From Candidatus Sulfurimonas baltica (lineage in GTDB: Bacteria; Campylobacterota; Campylobacteria; Campylobacterales; Sulfurimonadaceae): 64,000 nucleotides of DNA. Made by a program: the position numbers and the translations under genes. The notes under the pieces were generated by a model. The model was not told the DNA's origin. It saw only the letters and a program-made list of their open reading frames with translations, and searched no databases. The stretch lies in NCBI RefSeq assembly GCF_015265455.1, contig NZ_CP054492.1, forward strand, positions 2,170,001-2,234,000, read 5' to 3'. Of this stretch, positions 27,403 through 36,804 are shown piece by piece; positions within the stretch are counted from its first letter, which is position 1, and every line of letters begins with the position of its first letter.

Positions 27403-28451
27403 TATGCAAATATCTCTAAAGTCTCATAAGCGGTATTTCTCACCGCAGGTATCTCACCGATGTCTCTTATGAGAGAGACCATCTCCTCTTTCGCCATTGA
27501 GTAAGCAGCACCTGCACTGCTTACAACATTCTCTTCCATCATAGTTGAGCCCAAATCGTTTGCCCCGAACATCAAAGCCATTTGACCAATGTAAGGTCCC
27601 TGTGTAACCCACGAACTTTGAATATTTGGCACATTGTCAAGATAAAGCCTTGCAACTGCCAGAAGTCTTAGGTAGCGGTTTGATGATGGCTTATCCATAT
27701 CTGGGATTTGGCGTAAAAGTTCAGTATTATCAGATTGAAAACTCCACATTATAAATGCTCTAAAACCGCCTGTCTCATCCTGAAGTTCTCTTATCATGTC
27801 AAAGTGCTCTACTATGTCCTCATCGCTTTCTACTGTGCCGTACATCATAGTTGCTGTAGACTTAATATCTAGCTTGTGCGCTTTTCTGTGAATATCGACC
27901 CATACATCTGAGTCTATCTTTTTTGGTGCGATAATATCACGAACCTTGTCAGAAAGTATCTCAGCTCCAGCTCCCGGGATAGAGGCTAACCCTTTTGCTT
28001 TTAAACGCTCCAACACTTCTTCTACAGATATGCGAGAAATTTTAGCAATAAAATCAATCTCAATAGAAGAGAACCCGTGAATAGTTATTGCTGGATATTT
28101 AGTATGAATATGCTCAACCAAATCCTCATACCACTCTATTTTTAATTTAGGATGAACTCCTCCCTGAAAAAGGATTTGAGTTCCACCAATCTCTAAAAGT
28201 TCTTCAATCTTTGCATCTATCTCATCAAAAGTTAGCACATAAGCATCTTCATCTTTTTCATGCCTGTAAAAAGCACAAAACTTACAATCAACCCAACAGA
28301 TATTAGTGTAGTTAATATTTCTATCTACCACAAATGTTGTTATACCTTTTGGATGAAGCTCTTTTTTTCGAGCTGTTGCCATTTTTCCCAGTTCTTTTAA
28401 GTCTGCATTCTTGATTAAATACAGAGCATCCTCTTTGGTTAATCTTTTCAT
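27402..28451 (-). CDS. mqnC: Dehypoxanthine futalosine cyclase (radical SAM)
   Basis: MqnC cyclises dehypoxanthine futalosine in the futalosine pathway of menaquinone synthesis, which Campylobacterota use instead of the Men pathway. The 349-residue protein has the radical SAM cluster motif C-x3-C-x2-C in CWVDCKFCAFYRHE, then GGTQILFQGGVHP and IPGAGAEILSDKVR, all typical of the MqnC/MqnE/CofH group. The segments MMYGTVESDEDIVEH and SSWVTQGP favour MqnC over MqnE. It lies five bases after the cytochrome gene stop and is coupled to the M16 gene. Confidence 0.92.
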   Translation of the reverse strand: MKRLTKEDALYLIKNADLKELGKMATARKKELHPKGITTFVVDRNINYTNICWVDCKFCAFYRHEKDEDAYVLTFDEIDAKIEELLEIGGTQILFQGGVHPKLKIEWYEDLVEHIHTKYPAITIHGFSSIEIDFIAKISRISVEEVLERLKAKGLASIPGAGAEILSDKVRDIIAPKKIDSDVWVDIHRKAHKLDIKSTATMMYGTVESDEDIVEHFDMIRELQDETGGFRAFIMWSFQSDNTELLRQIPDMDKPSSNRYLRLLAVARLYLDNVPNIQSSWVTQGPYIGQMALMFGANDLGSTMMEENVVSSAGAAYSMAKEEMVSLIRDIGEIPAVRNTAYETLEIFA

Positions 28452-28456
28452 CTATA

Positions 28457-30862
28457 TTACTTCCATCCTTCGTTTCGTGGATTATTTGGTTTTTTCTTAA
28501 AAAATGTTATGTAAATTCCAAACAGAACTATTAAAATAAAAATCAGCACTGCTATTACCTGAACGAAAGCTCCAATATTTAGAATCTTGTTCAGCATGCT
28601 ATTGTGCTCTGCTTTGTCAATCTTATACTCTGCCATTTTTGCAATGTGTCGCATAGCTGAGATAACTAAATTTCCTTTTGGAATATCTATATGGCAAGAG
28701 AGACAAACCCCTCTTCTGTCTAGTTTATCTCTTTGCTCTTCACTTAAAGGTTGTGAGAGTTTAAAGTGATGCCCTACCGTCATAAGCTGAGTGCCGTTTT
28801 CATCTATAAACTGAGAATAATCATGTTTAAGGTTTGGAATTGCTGGTATTTGCTCATCAGTTTTTTTAGGAACTATTTTTCCATCAGGGGTCATCAAGTC
28901 TATTATGGTAGTTTTACTTGGATCGCCACTTAGTTTTCCACCGCCAATACCAAGTCCAAGTGCTTTATCGCTTGAGTGGCAAGATTCACATGTACGTGCT
29001 TCTTTTTGTATAGTATGAGGCTGAACAGGTGACATATCAATAGCGTTTTGTCCATCATCTTCAGCACCTTCAACATTTGGTATCTTAAATATATGATTTT
29101 GCAACAGTGCTTTTCCATCTTTGCCGATAACTGTAATAGTTGTTTGACATCCCGGTATAACAGGGCTTACACGACCTTCTCCATTCTGGGCTAAAGCCGG
29201 ATCTTCCCAGCGAAGATAGCTTCTTGTTTCAGTAACTGCTCCATCAACCAAATACTTTTTCAAATCTCTCATTCCGCCGGTAGTTCCGTGAATATCTTGG
29301 TCATGTGAAGCTTTTAAATAATCTGGGTTCTTTTTTCCTCCAGAGTAGTCAACTTTTACATGACAACCGTAACATTGAGGCGCCCAAGTTGCATGACAAG
29401 AGTAGCACTCCATTTTAGAAGTATGTGCAGAGATTGTGTCCATGGCAAGCAAACCAGAAGCTGAGAGTTCCTCTGTCTCTTTTAAAAATTTAAGCGGTTT
29501 TAGCTCTATATCTTTTCCGCTTGCCAGGTGCATAATAATTTTATTGCCTTTTTTAACAGCCTTTGGAAGTGGATTGCCACGTGCAGTTAAGATATAGCCA
29601 TCCTCTTTGTCAGGTACATAACCCTGCTTGAGATACTCTGCTAAATCCGACGCCACACCTCTTGGCTTTCCCTTTGCCTCGGTTGTATTAAACTCATCAG
29701 AGTAGCCAATAGGGAGTTCCCATGGATAAGACTTTGTAGTACCGTGACAATCCTGGCACTCAACCTCAACAGCAGCTAAGTTTGCTCCACCTAAAAAGCC
29801 ATCTCCATGAAGGTCATTTGATGTGTGACAATCTTGGCACAACATCCCTTTTTTATAGTGAATATCCTCTTTCATATGAAGATATCTTTTTGTATGAAGC
29901 TTTGGCTGTCCGTTTCCATCAACGTCAAACGTAGACTGATATTCCGTTTCCATCAACCCTTGGTAAGAGACTCCGATGCGCTTTCCGCGGTTGTGACATG
30001 TAGAGCATGTCTCAACAGGAACACCTGAATAGTTTATATCGTTTACTTGAACTTTTACTTTTCTGGAACTTTGGATTTGGTGAGTTAAAAGATGCCCGCT
30101 TTTTTTAGAGATTTTTTTATCATTTCCCTCATAAAAGCCTTCATTAGAATAAGGGATATGGCAAGATGAACACCCTATTCCGCGAAAGTCACCTCTTGCA
30201 CTTCTCCCTTTTGAGCCGGTATGGCATCTTAAACATTCTTGTCTTAGGTAAGTGTAAACTGCTAGTGATGGGTCTTTATGAATCTCTTCTACTGTTGGTG
30301 CCTCTGGAAGTGTATGCATCTCTTTTGGAAAAGCTTGAGGCTCCATTGTTGCAAGTTTAGCCATATATTTTTTATATACTTGGGTTCCAAGTCTTTTATC
30401 AGGAGTGTCTGGATTTTTACTGTTGTAAGTTCCCAGAGTATGTTCGTAACCCTCTTTAGCGCCAAAACTCCATAAAGCACCTTGGATTTTTCCCTGTTCT
30501 GTCATCATAAGAGAGTTCATCTGAGCGCTAACTTGAGCTTGGTGGCAAACTCCACATGTGTTCTCGTTTATCCAGGTACTTCCAGGAGCAGGATAAAACT
30601 CTTTTGGACCTTTGTTTGTTTTAAAATACTTTACAGTGCCTTTATGGGCATATTTCTTACTTTTTGATTTTGGATTACCACCATGACAAACTATGCAGTC
30701 ATTCCCTACATGTCCGGCTTTGTCCGCTACTTTAAAAATAGCTTTCATCATGCCAGACTCTTTGTCTCTGATATCTTCTATCCCCTCATGACATACTACA
30801 CACTCATTCGCACCAAAAAGAAATGATGTAAAGAGTATTAATGAGAGAATAAATTTATTCAT
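28457..30862 (-). CDS. Membrane-anchored 12-haem c-type cytochrome
   Basis: The 801-residue protein has a signal peptide (MNKFILSLILFTSFLFGA) and twelve CxxCH haem motifs: CVVCH, CIVCH, CGVCH, CLRCH, CSSCH, CSTCH, CQDCH twice, CYSCH, CYGCH, CESCH and CLSCH. A single C-terminal transmembrane helix (about 757-785, then KKKPNNPRNEGWK in the cytoplasm) anchors it with the haems in the periplasm. It has no recognisable catalytic pattern of NrfA, Hao or Otr, so the role is probably electron transfer or an unassigned reductase or oxidase. It sits between nusB and mqnC. A link to the menaquinone pool is inference from the anchor and the neighbour. Confidence 0.9.
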   Translation of the reverse strand: MNKFILSLILFTSFLFGANECVVCHEGIEDIRDKESGMMKAIFKVADKAGHVGNDCIVCHGGNPKSKSKKYAHKGTVKYFKTNKGPKEFYPAPGSTWINENTCGVCHQAQVSAQMNSLMMTEQGKIQGALWSFGAKEGYEHTLGTYNSKNPDTPDKRLGTQVYKKYMAKLATMEPQAFPKEMHTLPEAPTVEEIHKDPSLAVYTYLRQECLRCHTGSKGRSARGDFRGIGCSSCHIPYSNEGFYEGNDKKISKKSGHLLTHQIQSSRKVKVQVNDINYSGVPVETCSTCHNRGKRIGVSYQGLMETEYQSTFDVDGNGQPKLHTKRYLHMKEDIHYKKGMLCQDCHTSNDLHGDGFLGGANLAAVEVECQDCHGTTKSYPWELPIGYSDEFNTTEAKGKPRGVASDLAEYLKQGYVPDKEDGYILTARGNPLPKAVKKGNKIIMHLASGKDIELKPLKFLKETEELSASGLLAMDTISAHTSKMECYSCHATWAPQCYGCHVKVDYSGGKKNPDYLKASHDQDIHGTTGGMRDLKKYLVDGAVTETRSYLRWEDPALAQNGEGRVSPVIPGCQTTITVIGKDGKALLQNHIFKIPNVEGAEDDGQNAIDMSPVQPHTIQKEARTCESCHSSDKALGLGIGGGKLSGDPSKTTIIDLMTPDGKIVPKKTDEQIPAIPNLKHDYSQFIDENGTQLMTVGHHFKLSQPLSEEQRDKLDRRGVCLSCHIDIPKGNLVISAMRHIAKMAEYKIDKAEHNSMLNKILNIGAFVQVIAVLIFILIVLFGIYITFFKKKPNNPRNEGWK

Positions 30863-30865
30863 TAT

Positions 30866-31270
30866 CTATTCTGGTTTGTCTTTTGAAATAGCGTCTAAAA
30901 CACCGTTTATAAATTTAGGTGATTGTTCCGTACCAAATGCTTTGGTTATCTCAACCGCTTCATTTATAACAACAGCAGAATCAAGTTCACCAAAAAGTAT
31001 TTCATAACATGCAAGTCTAAGAGTTGCTCTCTCTATGCTTCCTAGTCTCTCAAAATCCCAATCTTTTAAATGTTCTATAATTGCTTTATCACAAGCCTCA
31101 AGGTTTTGCATAACTCCGTCAAATAGCGCTAGTGCAAAATCTTTTTGCTTGTTTCGAATCTTTTTCTCTTCTAAAATCTCATCTGTGTGTTGAGCAATAT
31201 TTCCGTTTCCCAAATCATAAGCGTATAGCAGACTTACAACTGCCATTCTTGCGTGGTGTCTAGTTGCCAT
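30866..31270 (-). CDS. nusB: Transcription antitermination protein NusB
   Basis: NusB with NusE (S10) promotes antitermination of rRNA transcription. The 134-residue all-helical protein starts [22 protein letters not shown] and contains ERLGSIERATLRLACYEILF and VVINEAVEITKAFGTEQSPKFINGVLD, the conserved NusB signature. The ATG overlaps the ribH stop as TAATG. The order kdsA-ribH-nusB is the arrangement seen in Campylobacter jejuni, where pyrF follows; here the 12-haem cytochrome follows four bases later instead. Confidence 0.96.
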   Translation of the reverse strand: MATRHHARMAVVSLLYAYDLGNGNIAQHTDEILEEKKIRNKQKDFALALFDGVMQNLEACDKAIIEHLKDWDFERLGSIERATLRLACYEILFGELDSAVVINEAVEITKAFGTEQSPKFINGVLDAISKDKPE

Positions 31271-31734
31271 TAGATATTCTCATAAAGATCAAGCATCTCA
31301 ATAACTGTAGTCATCGCTTCAAAACCTTTATTTCCAGCTTTTGTTCCAGCTCTTTCGATTGCTTGCTCAATTGTGTCAGTAGTTAAAAGGCCAAATGAAA
31401 CCGGCTTTTGGTACTTAAGACTCATAGTAGCGATTCCCTTTGTTGCTTCAGCAGAGACATAATCAAAGTGAGGAGTAGCTCCACGAATAACTGCACCTAA
31501 AGCACATACTGCGTCATATTTACCGCTTGCTAAGATTTGGTCAACCACCATAGGAAGCTCAAATGCTCCAGGGATTAGAACATGAGTCACATCTTCTTCA
31601 ACTCCACCATGACGAAGAAATGCATCTTTTGCACCCTCAACTAAACGATCAACAATAAAGTGATTCCATCTTGTACTAATTATCGCTATTTTTTTACCAT
31701 TTGTTACTTTTAATCTGCCTTCAACTACGTTCAT
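31270..31734 (-). CDS. ribH: 6,7-dimethyl-8-ribityllumazine synthase
   Basis: RibH condenses the pyrimidine intermediate with dihydroxybutanone phosphate in riboflavin synthesis. The 154-residue protein shows [64 protein letters not shown] and [17 protein letters not shown], the full lumazine synthase signature including the catalytic histidine in TPHFDYV. It has a strong AAGGAGAT ribosome site. It lies downstream of kdsA, separated by an 86-base gap that contains one copy of a dispersed 52-bp repeat. ribA is at 47028. Confidence 0.97.
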   Translation of the reverse strand: MNVVEGRLKVTNGKKIAIISTRWNHFIVDRLVEGAKDAFLRHGGVEEDVTHVLIPGAFELPMVVDQILASGKYDAVCALGAVIRGATPHFDYVSAEATKGIATMSLKYQKPVSFGLLTTDTIEQAIERAGTKAGNKGFEAMTTVIEMLDLYENI

Positions 31735-31758
31735 TCTATCTCCTTAAATAATTAATTT

Positions 31759-31810
31759 GTCCGTAAAAAGAACTTGTCCCTTTTACTTCGCTTGGACCGC
31801 TGTGGTCACT
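31759..31810 (-). repeat. 52-bp dispersed intergenic repeat, copy A
   Basis: Read on the minus strand, this 52-base unit matches the unit at 41884-41935 in 47 of 52 positions, and all five differences are transitions. It contains GACC...GGTC and AAAAGGGAC...GTTCTTTTT inverted repeats. It lies between kdsA and ribH, so it should be transcribed as part of that operon. Confidence 0.85.
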
Positions 31811-31820
31811 AAAGAGAGAA

Positions 31821-32612
31821 TTATATCTCTCTAATTCTCTTAATTTTTTCTACTAGTTTTTCTAACTCGTCAAGTTTTAGCATATTTGGTCCATCGCTAA
31901 GTGCTACGCTTGGGTCAAAATGTGTCTCAAAAAAGAAACCATCAACACCAACTGCCGCAGCTGCACAAGCAAGGTATGGAACCATGGAACTGTCTCCGCC
32001 TGTTTTTCCACCAAGTGCTCCCGGCATCTGAACAGAGTGAGTTGCATCAAACAAAACCGGTGCAAACTTTCTCATAACAACTAATGAACGCATATCCACA
32101 ACCATATTTCCATAACCAAAAGATGAACCTCTCTCAGTTAAAAAGATATTGTGCTTTTTAGCATTTTCATAACTGACTTCATCACATCCACGTGTCTTTA
32201 GTACTTTAAGAACAGAGTACTGCATATCGGGTGGATTGATAAACTGCCCTTTTTTAATATTTACAATCTTATCTGTATTTGCACATGCAACAAGCAAATC
32301 GGTTTGGCGACATAAAAATGCCGGTATCTGAAGCATATCAACAACTTCAGCCACTGACTTTACCTGAACTGACTCATGTACATCTGTAACTATTTTATAA
32401 CCAAAATCATCTTTGACTTTTTGAAGTATTCTAAGTCCCTCTTCTATTCCTGGGCCACGAAAACTATCCAATGATGTTCTATTTGCTTTGTCGAAACTAG
32501 CTTTAAAATAAAAATCTATAGATTTATCTTCATGATATTTTTCTAAAGATTTGGCAATTTTAAAAATATTTTCTTCACTCTCGATAACACAAGGTCCCGT
32601 AAGTAATGTCAT
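31821..32612 (-). CDS. kdsA: 3-deoxy-D-manno-octulosonate 8-phosphate synthase
   Basis: KdsA condenses phosphoenolpyruvate with arabinose 5-phosphate to make KDO-8-phosphate for lipopolysaccharide. The 263-residue protein has [66 protein letters not shown] and [10 protein letters not shown], the class I DAHP/KDO8P synthase signature. The Cys in the early GPCVIES motif suggests the metal-dependent class. A TATAAT about 35 bases upstream and an AAAAGGTG site mark the operon promoter and start. ribH and nusB follow. Confidence 0.96.
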   Translation of the reverse strand: MTLLTGPCVIESEENIFKIAKSLEKYHEDKSIDFYFKASFDKANRTSLDSFRGPGIEEGLRILQKVKDDFGYKIVTDVHESVQVKSVAEVVDMLQIPAFLCRQTDLLVACANTDKIVNIKKGQFINPPDMQYSVLKVLKTRGCDEVSYENAKKHNIFLTERGSSFGYGNMVVDMRSLVVMRKFAPVLFDATHSVQMPGALGGKTGGDSSMVPYLACAAAAVGVDGFFFETHFDPSVALSDGPNMLKLDELEKLVEKIKRIREI

Positions 32613-32667
32613 AATACACCTTTTAAAAATAAAGTAGAGATTATATCATAATGGTTTTAATCTAAAA

Positions 32668-33555
32668 TTACTTTTCTCTAGCCACCATAATCCCAGCAAA
32701 AACAATCAAAATAATTCCACATGTAGTTATTAAATTTGGAAGTGCGTCGCCGAGCAAAAGACCAACCAAAATGGCAAATACAATGTTTGTATAACTAACA
32801 GCTCCAACTATTCCAGCCTTTGTTTCCCCATAAGCTTTAGTCATAAAATATTGAGAGAATGTTCCTAAAACACCAAGTCCAATCACATAGAGCCAAACAA
32901 CACCTTTTGGCATAACAAACTCACCTAACATAAAATCTAACTCTGACATGTAGAAATATTTTGATAAAACAAATAAAATAACTGGACCTATAGTTCCAAT
33001 CAAAGTAAAGGAAAGAACTATCGCTCTTGTGTCGTAATATTTTCTAAGTTCTCTAACTGAGGTGTAAGCGAGTGCCGCTCCAATACCGCTGAATATTCCT
33101 AAAATATCATACTTAGTAAATCCAACTGCACTTGGCTGTGTTATAAGTAAGATTCCTAGAAAACCGACAAAAACAGCTAACCAAGCTTTTGGTGAGAGCT
33201 TCTCACTTAAAAAAAGCCATGCAAAAAGTGCTGTAAATATTGGGGCGGTTTTTGAAAAAGTAACAGCATCACCAAGCGGAATATGTGCAATATTATAAAA
33301 GTATGCCAATAGTGCCAAAAAACCCATGGCTCCGCGGAAGAAAAGCAATAAAAGCTTTCCCCCCTGATGAATCATAGGCTTTTTGTACACTGCGTAAAAT
33401 ATTAAGAGTACCCCAAAAACATTCCTGAAAAAGACAACTTCCAGAGAACTCATATGTTCACTTGCCAGTTTGGCAAACGCACCCATTATCGCAAACATAA
33501 ATGATGCTAAAAGCATATATTTTACGCCACTGTTTAATTGTTTTATTCGTTTCAT
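32668..33555 (-). CDS. EamA/DMT-superfamily exporter
   Basis: This 295-residue inner-membrane protein has about ten hydrophobic segments and two EamA repeats (KYMLLASFMFAIMGAFAKLA; GIFSGIGAALAYTSVRELR), as in DMT transporters that export metabolites. The substrate is not predictable. The frame is open six codons further upstream, but a minus-strand TATAAT at 33568-33563 lies there, seven bases before the ATG at 33555 (MKRIKQLNSG), so the message may start at or near that codon. No ribosome site is visible at 33555. The alternative ATG at 33564 would be within the promoter. Confidence 0.87.
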   Translation of the reverse strand: MKRIKQLNSGVKYMLLASFMFAIMGAFAKLASEHMSSLEVVFFRNVFGVLLIFYAVYKKPMIHQGGKLLLLFFRGAMGFLALLAYFYNIAHIPLGDAVTFSKTAPIFTALFAWLFLSEKLSPKAWLAVFVGFLGILLITQPSAVGFTKYDILGIFSGIGAALAYTSVRELRKYYDTRAIVLSFTLIGTIGPVILFVLSKYFYMSELDFMLGEFVMPKGVVWLYVIGLGVLGTFSQYFMTKAYGETKAGIVGAVSYTNIVFAILVGLLLGDALPNLITTCGIILIVFAGIMVAREK

Positions 33556-33595
33556 AAGTGCCATTATACCCATCTATTTTTAATTAAAAAATCGC

Positions 33596-33601
33596 TATAA
33601 T
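33596..33601 (+). promoter_or_regulatory. Probable -10 hexamer (TATAAT) for the gene at 33627
   Basis: TATAAT preceded by ATCGC lies 25 bases before the TTG start, placing an AAAAGGG ribosome site in a short leader. It is divergent to the EamA gene promoter. Confidence 0.55.
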
Positions 33602-33626
33602 CATCGAAATAACAAAAGGGAATATT

Positions 33627-34664
33627 TTGTCATTACGGTTAATATTTGGATTTGTTTTTTTGTTTTTTGTTTTTAACTTGAGTGCTGATACCAACAGTAG
33701 CAGTAATTTTTTTGAAACTTATATTGATGCAAGTCAAAAAACAATTTCCGATAAAGTCGTCAAATGGTCTGATGGCATAGATAAAACAGTCGGTAGCTGG
33801 ATAAGTACTTCTGACGGGGACACAACTTGTGACGGCGAAGATATGCAAAACTCAATTGATGAATTTTTCCAAAGTGAAAAATTCATTAATGAGACAGAAA
33901 AGAGCTACCTTCGGATCAGTTTAGGCTCACTCTTTCAATCAAAAGCTTCAACGACCTTCAGCTATAAGATAAGTGCCCAATTGCCGCTAAGCAGAACAAG
34001 AAAGAACTATAAACTTTTCATAGATGATATCGAGCAAAATTATTTTGATGATACAGCTTCTAGCACTTCCAAGGATGAGACTGCACCCAATATTGGCGTT
34101 AATTACTTTGCTAAAGAGTTCCATGGGATAGAGTCAAAATACTCCATAGGTTTTAGAGGTTTGTCTGCTTTTGTTCGTGCCAGATACAGTAGAAATTTCA
34201 AGGTAGGCAAATGGACAATTGAACCTACACAGCAGTTTAAATACTCAACAAAGTATTTTGCTGAAGAGGAAACAAACATATATTTTGACAGAAAACTAGA
34301 TAACCTTTCACTCTTTAGAGTCTCTCTTCATCGTAAAACAATGGCTCACTATGATGGGATGGATTACAGTTTTGCACTCTCTTACTACTTAACCCCAAAA
34401 ATATATAAGGGGGTGAGTATTTCACAAATTTTTGGAGGAAATACAAAATTTAAATATGTAATAAACAGCACAATACCGGCTACTCTTTCTGAGCCTTTTG
34501 GAGGCATAAGCAATTATGTGACATCTATTGGTTTTCGCAGAAGTATTTGGAGAGAATGGATTACATATGAGGTGCAGCCTGCTATTAGTTTTCATAGAGA
34601 ATATGACTACGAAGTAAACTATATGCTACAATTAAAATTAAATTTTTATTTTGGTTCTATATAA
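33627..34664 (+). CDS. Predicted outer-membrane beta-barrel protein
   Basis: The 345-residue product has a signal peptide (MSLRLIFGFVFLFFVFNLSA), a helical N-terminal 100 residues of mature sequence, and then alternating hydrophobic and polar strands (SYLRISLGSLFQSK, TTFSYKISAQLPL, YSIGFRGLSAFVRARY, KWTIEPTQQFKYS, DYSFALSYYLTP). It ends in MLQLKLNFYFGSI with aromatic residues near the terminus, as in barrels recognised by BAM. No family name is recognised. The start is TTG, supported by AAAAGGG seven bases upstream and a promoter. A cysteine and acidic run (SDGDTTCDGED) lies in the N-terminal domain. It precedes the DUF3108 gene. Confidence 0.72.
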   Translation: MSLRLIFGFVFLFFVFNLSADTNSSSNFFETYIDASQKTISDKVVKWSDGIDKTVGSWISTSDGDTTCDGEDMQNSIDEFFQSEKFINETEKSYLRISLGSLFQSKASTTFSYKISAQLPLSRTRKNYKLFIDDIEQNYFDDTASSTSKDETAPNIGVNYFAKEFHGIESKYSIGFRGLSAFVRARYSRNFKVGKWTIEPTQQFKYSTKYFAEEETNIYFDRKLDNLSLFRVSLHRKTMAHYDGMDYSFALSYYLTPKIYKGVSISQIFGGNTKFKYVINSTIPATLSEPFGGISNYVTSIGFRRSIWREWITYEVQPAISFHREYDYEVNYMLQLKLNFYFGSI

Positions 34665-34738
34665 AACTATCAAAATACTTTAATATTATGTTAACCGATT
34701 CACAGATAGAATATTAATAAACATAAAGGGAGTTTGCA

Positions 34739-35533
34739 ATGAAGATTCTAGCGACAATATTTTTGTTAACAGGCTTTTTATATGCTCAGGATTTTTCAAC
34801 TCGGTATGATGTAGATGTGAGCATGTTCGGCAAGGTTGGATATGCTGATGTTGAACTAAAAGAAGATGGCAAAAAGTATGAAATAAAACTTGTTGCAAAC
34901 ACCGTTGATGTAGCTGCTTTTCTTTTGAATAACAGGGTTGAAACCTTTGTAAGCAAAGGTGTTATAGTCGATGGCAAATATATACCTGAAACTTTTGTAA
35001 AAACAAAAACAAAAACACGAAGCAATAAAATTCAAACCTACTATTTTAATCACAAAGAGAAAGAGATTATATTCGTAGAAGAGAAAACAAATCTAGTAAG
35101 TCAAACCGACTTTAATCCTTCGACCTTTGAATTTACAACAAGGGATGTACAAGAGAGTTCAAAAGAGGAAAATATACTTGATGATTATATAGCTGATGAT
35201 GTTTTAAGCTCCTACCTCAATACTAAATCAAGTTGCATAGATGGACACAGGAGCTATAATTTATTTGCGATTGGCGCTCATAGTGACGAAAACAGAGTCA
35301 CTTTATCGTGCCTTGAAAATACAAAAAAAGAATCTGCTTCATTACTGTTTTCTGATGGAATTGCAAATATATATAATCTACATGTAGAGCCAATTGATCC
35401 AGATGAGACTACCGTGGATGTGCTCATAGCCTATGACTATGACGGGCTTTTAAAAGAGGCTGTATTGGGTGAAATATTCTGGATTGGAAAGATTACAGCA
35501 AAACGGGTCTACCATAAAATCAGCAGAAAATAA
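34739..35533 (+). CDS. Periplasmic DUF3108-type protein
   Basis: The 264-residue product has a signal peptide (MKILATIFLLTGFLYAQ) and a beta-rich body. The segments YDVDVSMFGKVGYADVELKEDGKKYEIKL (split here by position), NRVETFVSKGVIVDGKYIPETF and the closing region LLKEAVLGEIFWIG resemble DUF3108, a family of periplasmic or outer-membrane-associated proteins of unknown function. Two Cys (SSCIDG, LSCLEN) could pair. It has a GGGAG ribosome site and lies 74 bases after the barrel candidate, so the two may share a transcript. Confidence 0.65.
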   Translation: MKILATIFLLTGFLYAQDFSTRYDVDVSMFGKVGYADVELKEDGKKYEIKLVANTVDVAAFLLNNRVETFVSKGVIVDGKYIPETFVKTKTKTRSNKIQTYYFNHKEKEIIFVEEKTNLVSQTDFNPSTFEFTTRDVQESSKEENILDDYIADDVLSSYLNTKSSCIDGHRSYNLFAIGAHSDENRVTLSCLENTKKESASLLFSDGIANIYNLHVEPIDPDETTVDVLIAYDYDGLLKEAVLGEIFWIGKITAKRVYHKISRK

Positions 35534-35591
35534 ATCTATACATTAATTTATATTTTCTATAATTAAGCTTCTGAATAATTATCGGATTAGC

Positions 35592-35610
35592 CCCTGAATC
35601 AAGTTCAGGG
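35592..35610 (+). repeat. Hairpin CCCTGAA-TCAAG-TTCAGGG, related to the dispersed repeat
   Basis: A perfect 7-bp stem with a five-base loop, followed by TGACGGAC, in the 140-base gap between the DUF3108 and TerB-DnaJ genes. On the minus strand its core reads CTGAACTTGATTCAG, close to CTGGACTTGTTCAG of the hairpin at 59401-59428. The rest of the gap shows only A/T-rich sequence and the AAAGGTG ribosome site of the next gene. Confidence 0.65.
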
Positions 35611-35673
35611 TGACGGACATCCAGTTTATAATTTAATCAGAAAATCAAATGATACAAATAATAAAGGTGCATT

Positions 35674-36426
35674 ATGGGCAATTTAATACTATTGGCAATT
35701 TTAGGCGGATTTTTTTACTGGATATTTAAAAGTTATTCTCAATATACGTCATACTCGCAGGAGGCTTTTAAAAATTTTTCTGTAAATAGAGACTCTATAC
35801 AAAAAAGTGATTTAGGTCTTTTTGTGGCACTTGTAGCAAAGGTTGCCAAAGCTGATGGAAAAGTAGATGCCTTGGAAGCAGAGCTTATTGGAATAATGTT
35901 TGACGACATCTCAGCAGTTTTTCCAGAACCTAAAAAAACAAAAGATATTTTAAAACAAATTTTTAATGAAGAGAAAGAGCGGTTTGACAACCTAGAAGAT
36001 ATAGCTTTTAGTTTAGGTCAGGCTATTAAAAGAGACAAAAGTAAACAGCAACATTTTATGGGGTTTTTAATCCAGCTTGCATTTATAGATGGCAGTGTCA
36101 GTAAGAGTGAAGATGAAGTTTTAATTACTATTGCTGAGGCTTTTGAGTTTGATCCCAATGCTTACCATGCTATATTTGAACAGTTTGAAAAAATGATGAA
36201 AAACGTTCATCCAAAAGCAAATATAGCTGATGCTTACAAACTTTTAGGTGTAAGTGAAAATGATGATATGAGTGTAATTAAAAAAGCCTACAGAAGCCTA
36301 GTGCGCAAGTACCATCCTGACATTATCAAGTCTCAAAATAAAGATGAGGCTTATATGCAAGAGGCAACTGCTAAAACGCAAGAGATAAACCAAGCTTACG
36401 AGATGATAAAAGAGCATAAAAAATAA
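35674..36426 (+). CDS. Membrane-anchored TerB/J-domain co-chaperone (DjlA-like)
   Basis: The 250-residue product has an N-terminal transmembrane helix (NLILLAILGGFFYWIF), a TerB-like helical domain at about 45-170 (LFVALVAKVAKADGKVDALE, GFLIQLAFIDGSVSKSEDE) and a C-terminal J domain at about 188-250 with the HPD motif in VRKYHPDIIKSQ. This is the DjlA architecture; such proteins stimulate DnaK ATPase at the inner membrane. The conserved AxADGxV motif occurs twice (KADGKV, FIDGSV), as usual for TerB. The stop overlaps the next gene start as TAATG. Confidence 0.9.
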   Translation: MGNLILLAILGGFFYWIFKSYSQYTSYSQEAFKNFSVNRDSIQKSDLGLFVALVAKVAKADGKVDALEAELIGIMFDDISAVFPEPKKTKDILKQIFNEEKERFDNLEDIAFSLGQAIKRDKSKQQHFMGFLIQLAFIDGSVSKSEDEVLITIAEAFEFDPNAYHAIFEQFEKMMKNVHPKANIADAYKLLGVSENDDMSVIKKAYRSLVRKYHPDIIKSQNKDEAYMQEATAKTQEINQAYEMIKEHKK

Positions 36427-36797
36427 TGTCTAAACATAAAAAAGTTTTTTTCGCCACCCTTCTTGTCTGTTCTTTAGAAGCTGATGATACGGGCTCTTTG
36501 CTGTTTAACGGAAACTGTATAACCTGCCATAAAGAGACACAAACAATATCTGCACCCTCTGTAGTAAAATTTAAAGAGGTTTATAAAAATGCTTTTCCTG
36601 AGAAAGAGGAGTTTATTAACTATATGTCTACTTGGGTGTTTAACCCAAAAGCTGAGAGTTCTCTTATGCAAGACTCAATACAAAAACATGGACTTATGCC
36701 ACATCTTAGCTATGACATAGATACCTTAAAAGAAATTTCCGCTTACATATATGAAACAGATTTCACAACAAGAGGTGGAAAATACTGGAGTAAATAA
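36426..36797 (+). CDS. Small monohaem c-type cytochrome
   Basis: The 123-residue product has a short signal sequence (KKVFFATLLVCSLEADD) and one haem motif CITCH near residue 35, with a probable distal methionine in LMPHLSYD. The pattern 'LFNGNCITCH ... LMP...I..Y' is that of class I cytochrome c, acting in periplasmic electron transfer. The start overlaps the stop of the TerB-DnaJ gene and has no separate ribosome site, so it depends on coupling. The signal peptide is short and its cleavage site is uncertain. It lacks a membrane anchor. Confidence 0.85.
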   Translation: MSKHKKVFFATLLVCSLEADDTGSLLFNGNCITCHKETQTISAPSVVKFKEVYKNAFPEKEEFINYMSTWVFNPKAESSLMQDSIQKHGLMPHLSYDIDTLKEISAYIYETDFTTRGGKYWSK

Positions 36798-36804
36798 TTA
36801 GCAA

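Noticed and set aside
28457-30862. Assignment of the 12-haem protein as nitrite reductase or hydroxylamine oxidoreductase
   Set aside because: There is no CxxCK motif as in NrfA and the motif number and spacing do not fit Hao-type octahaem enzymes; naming it would be guessing.
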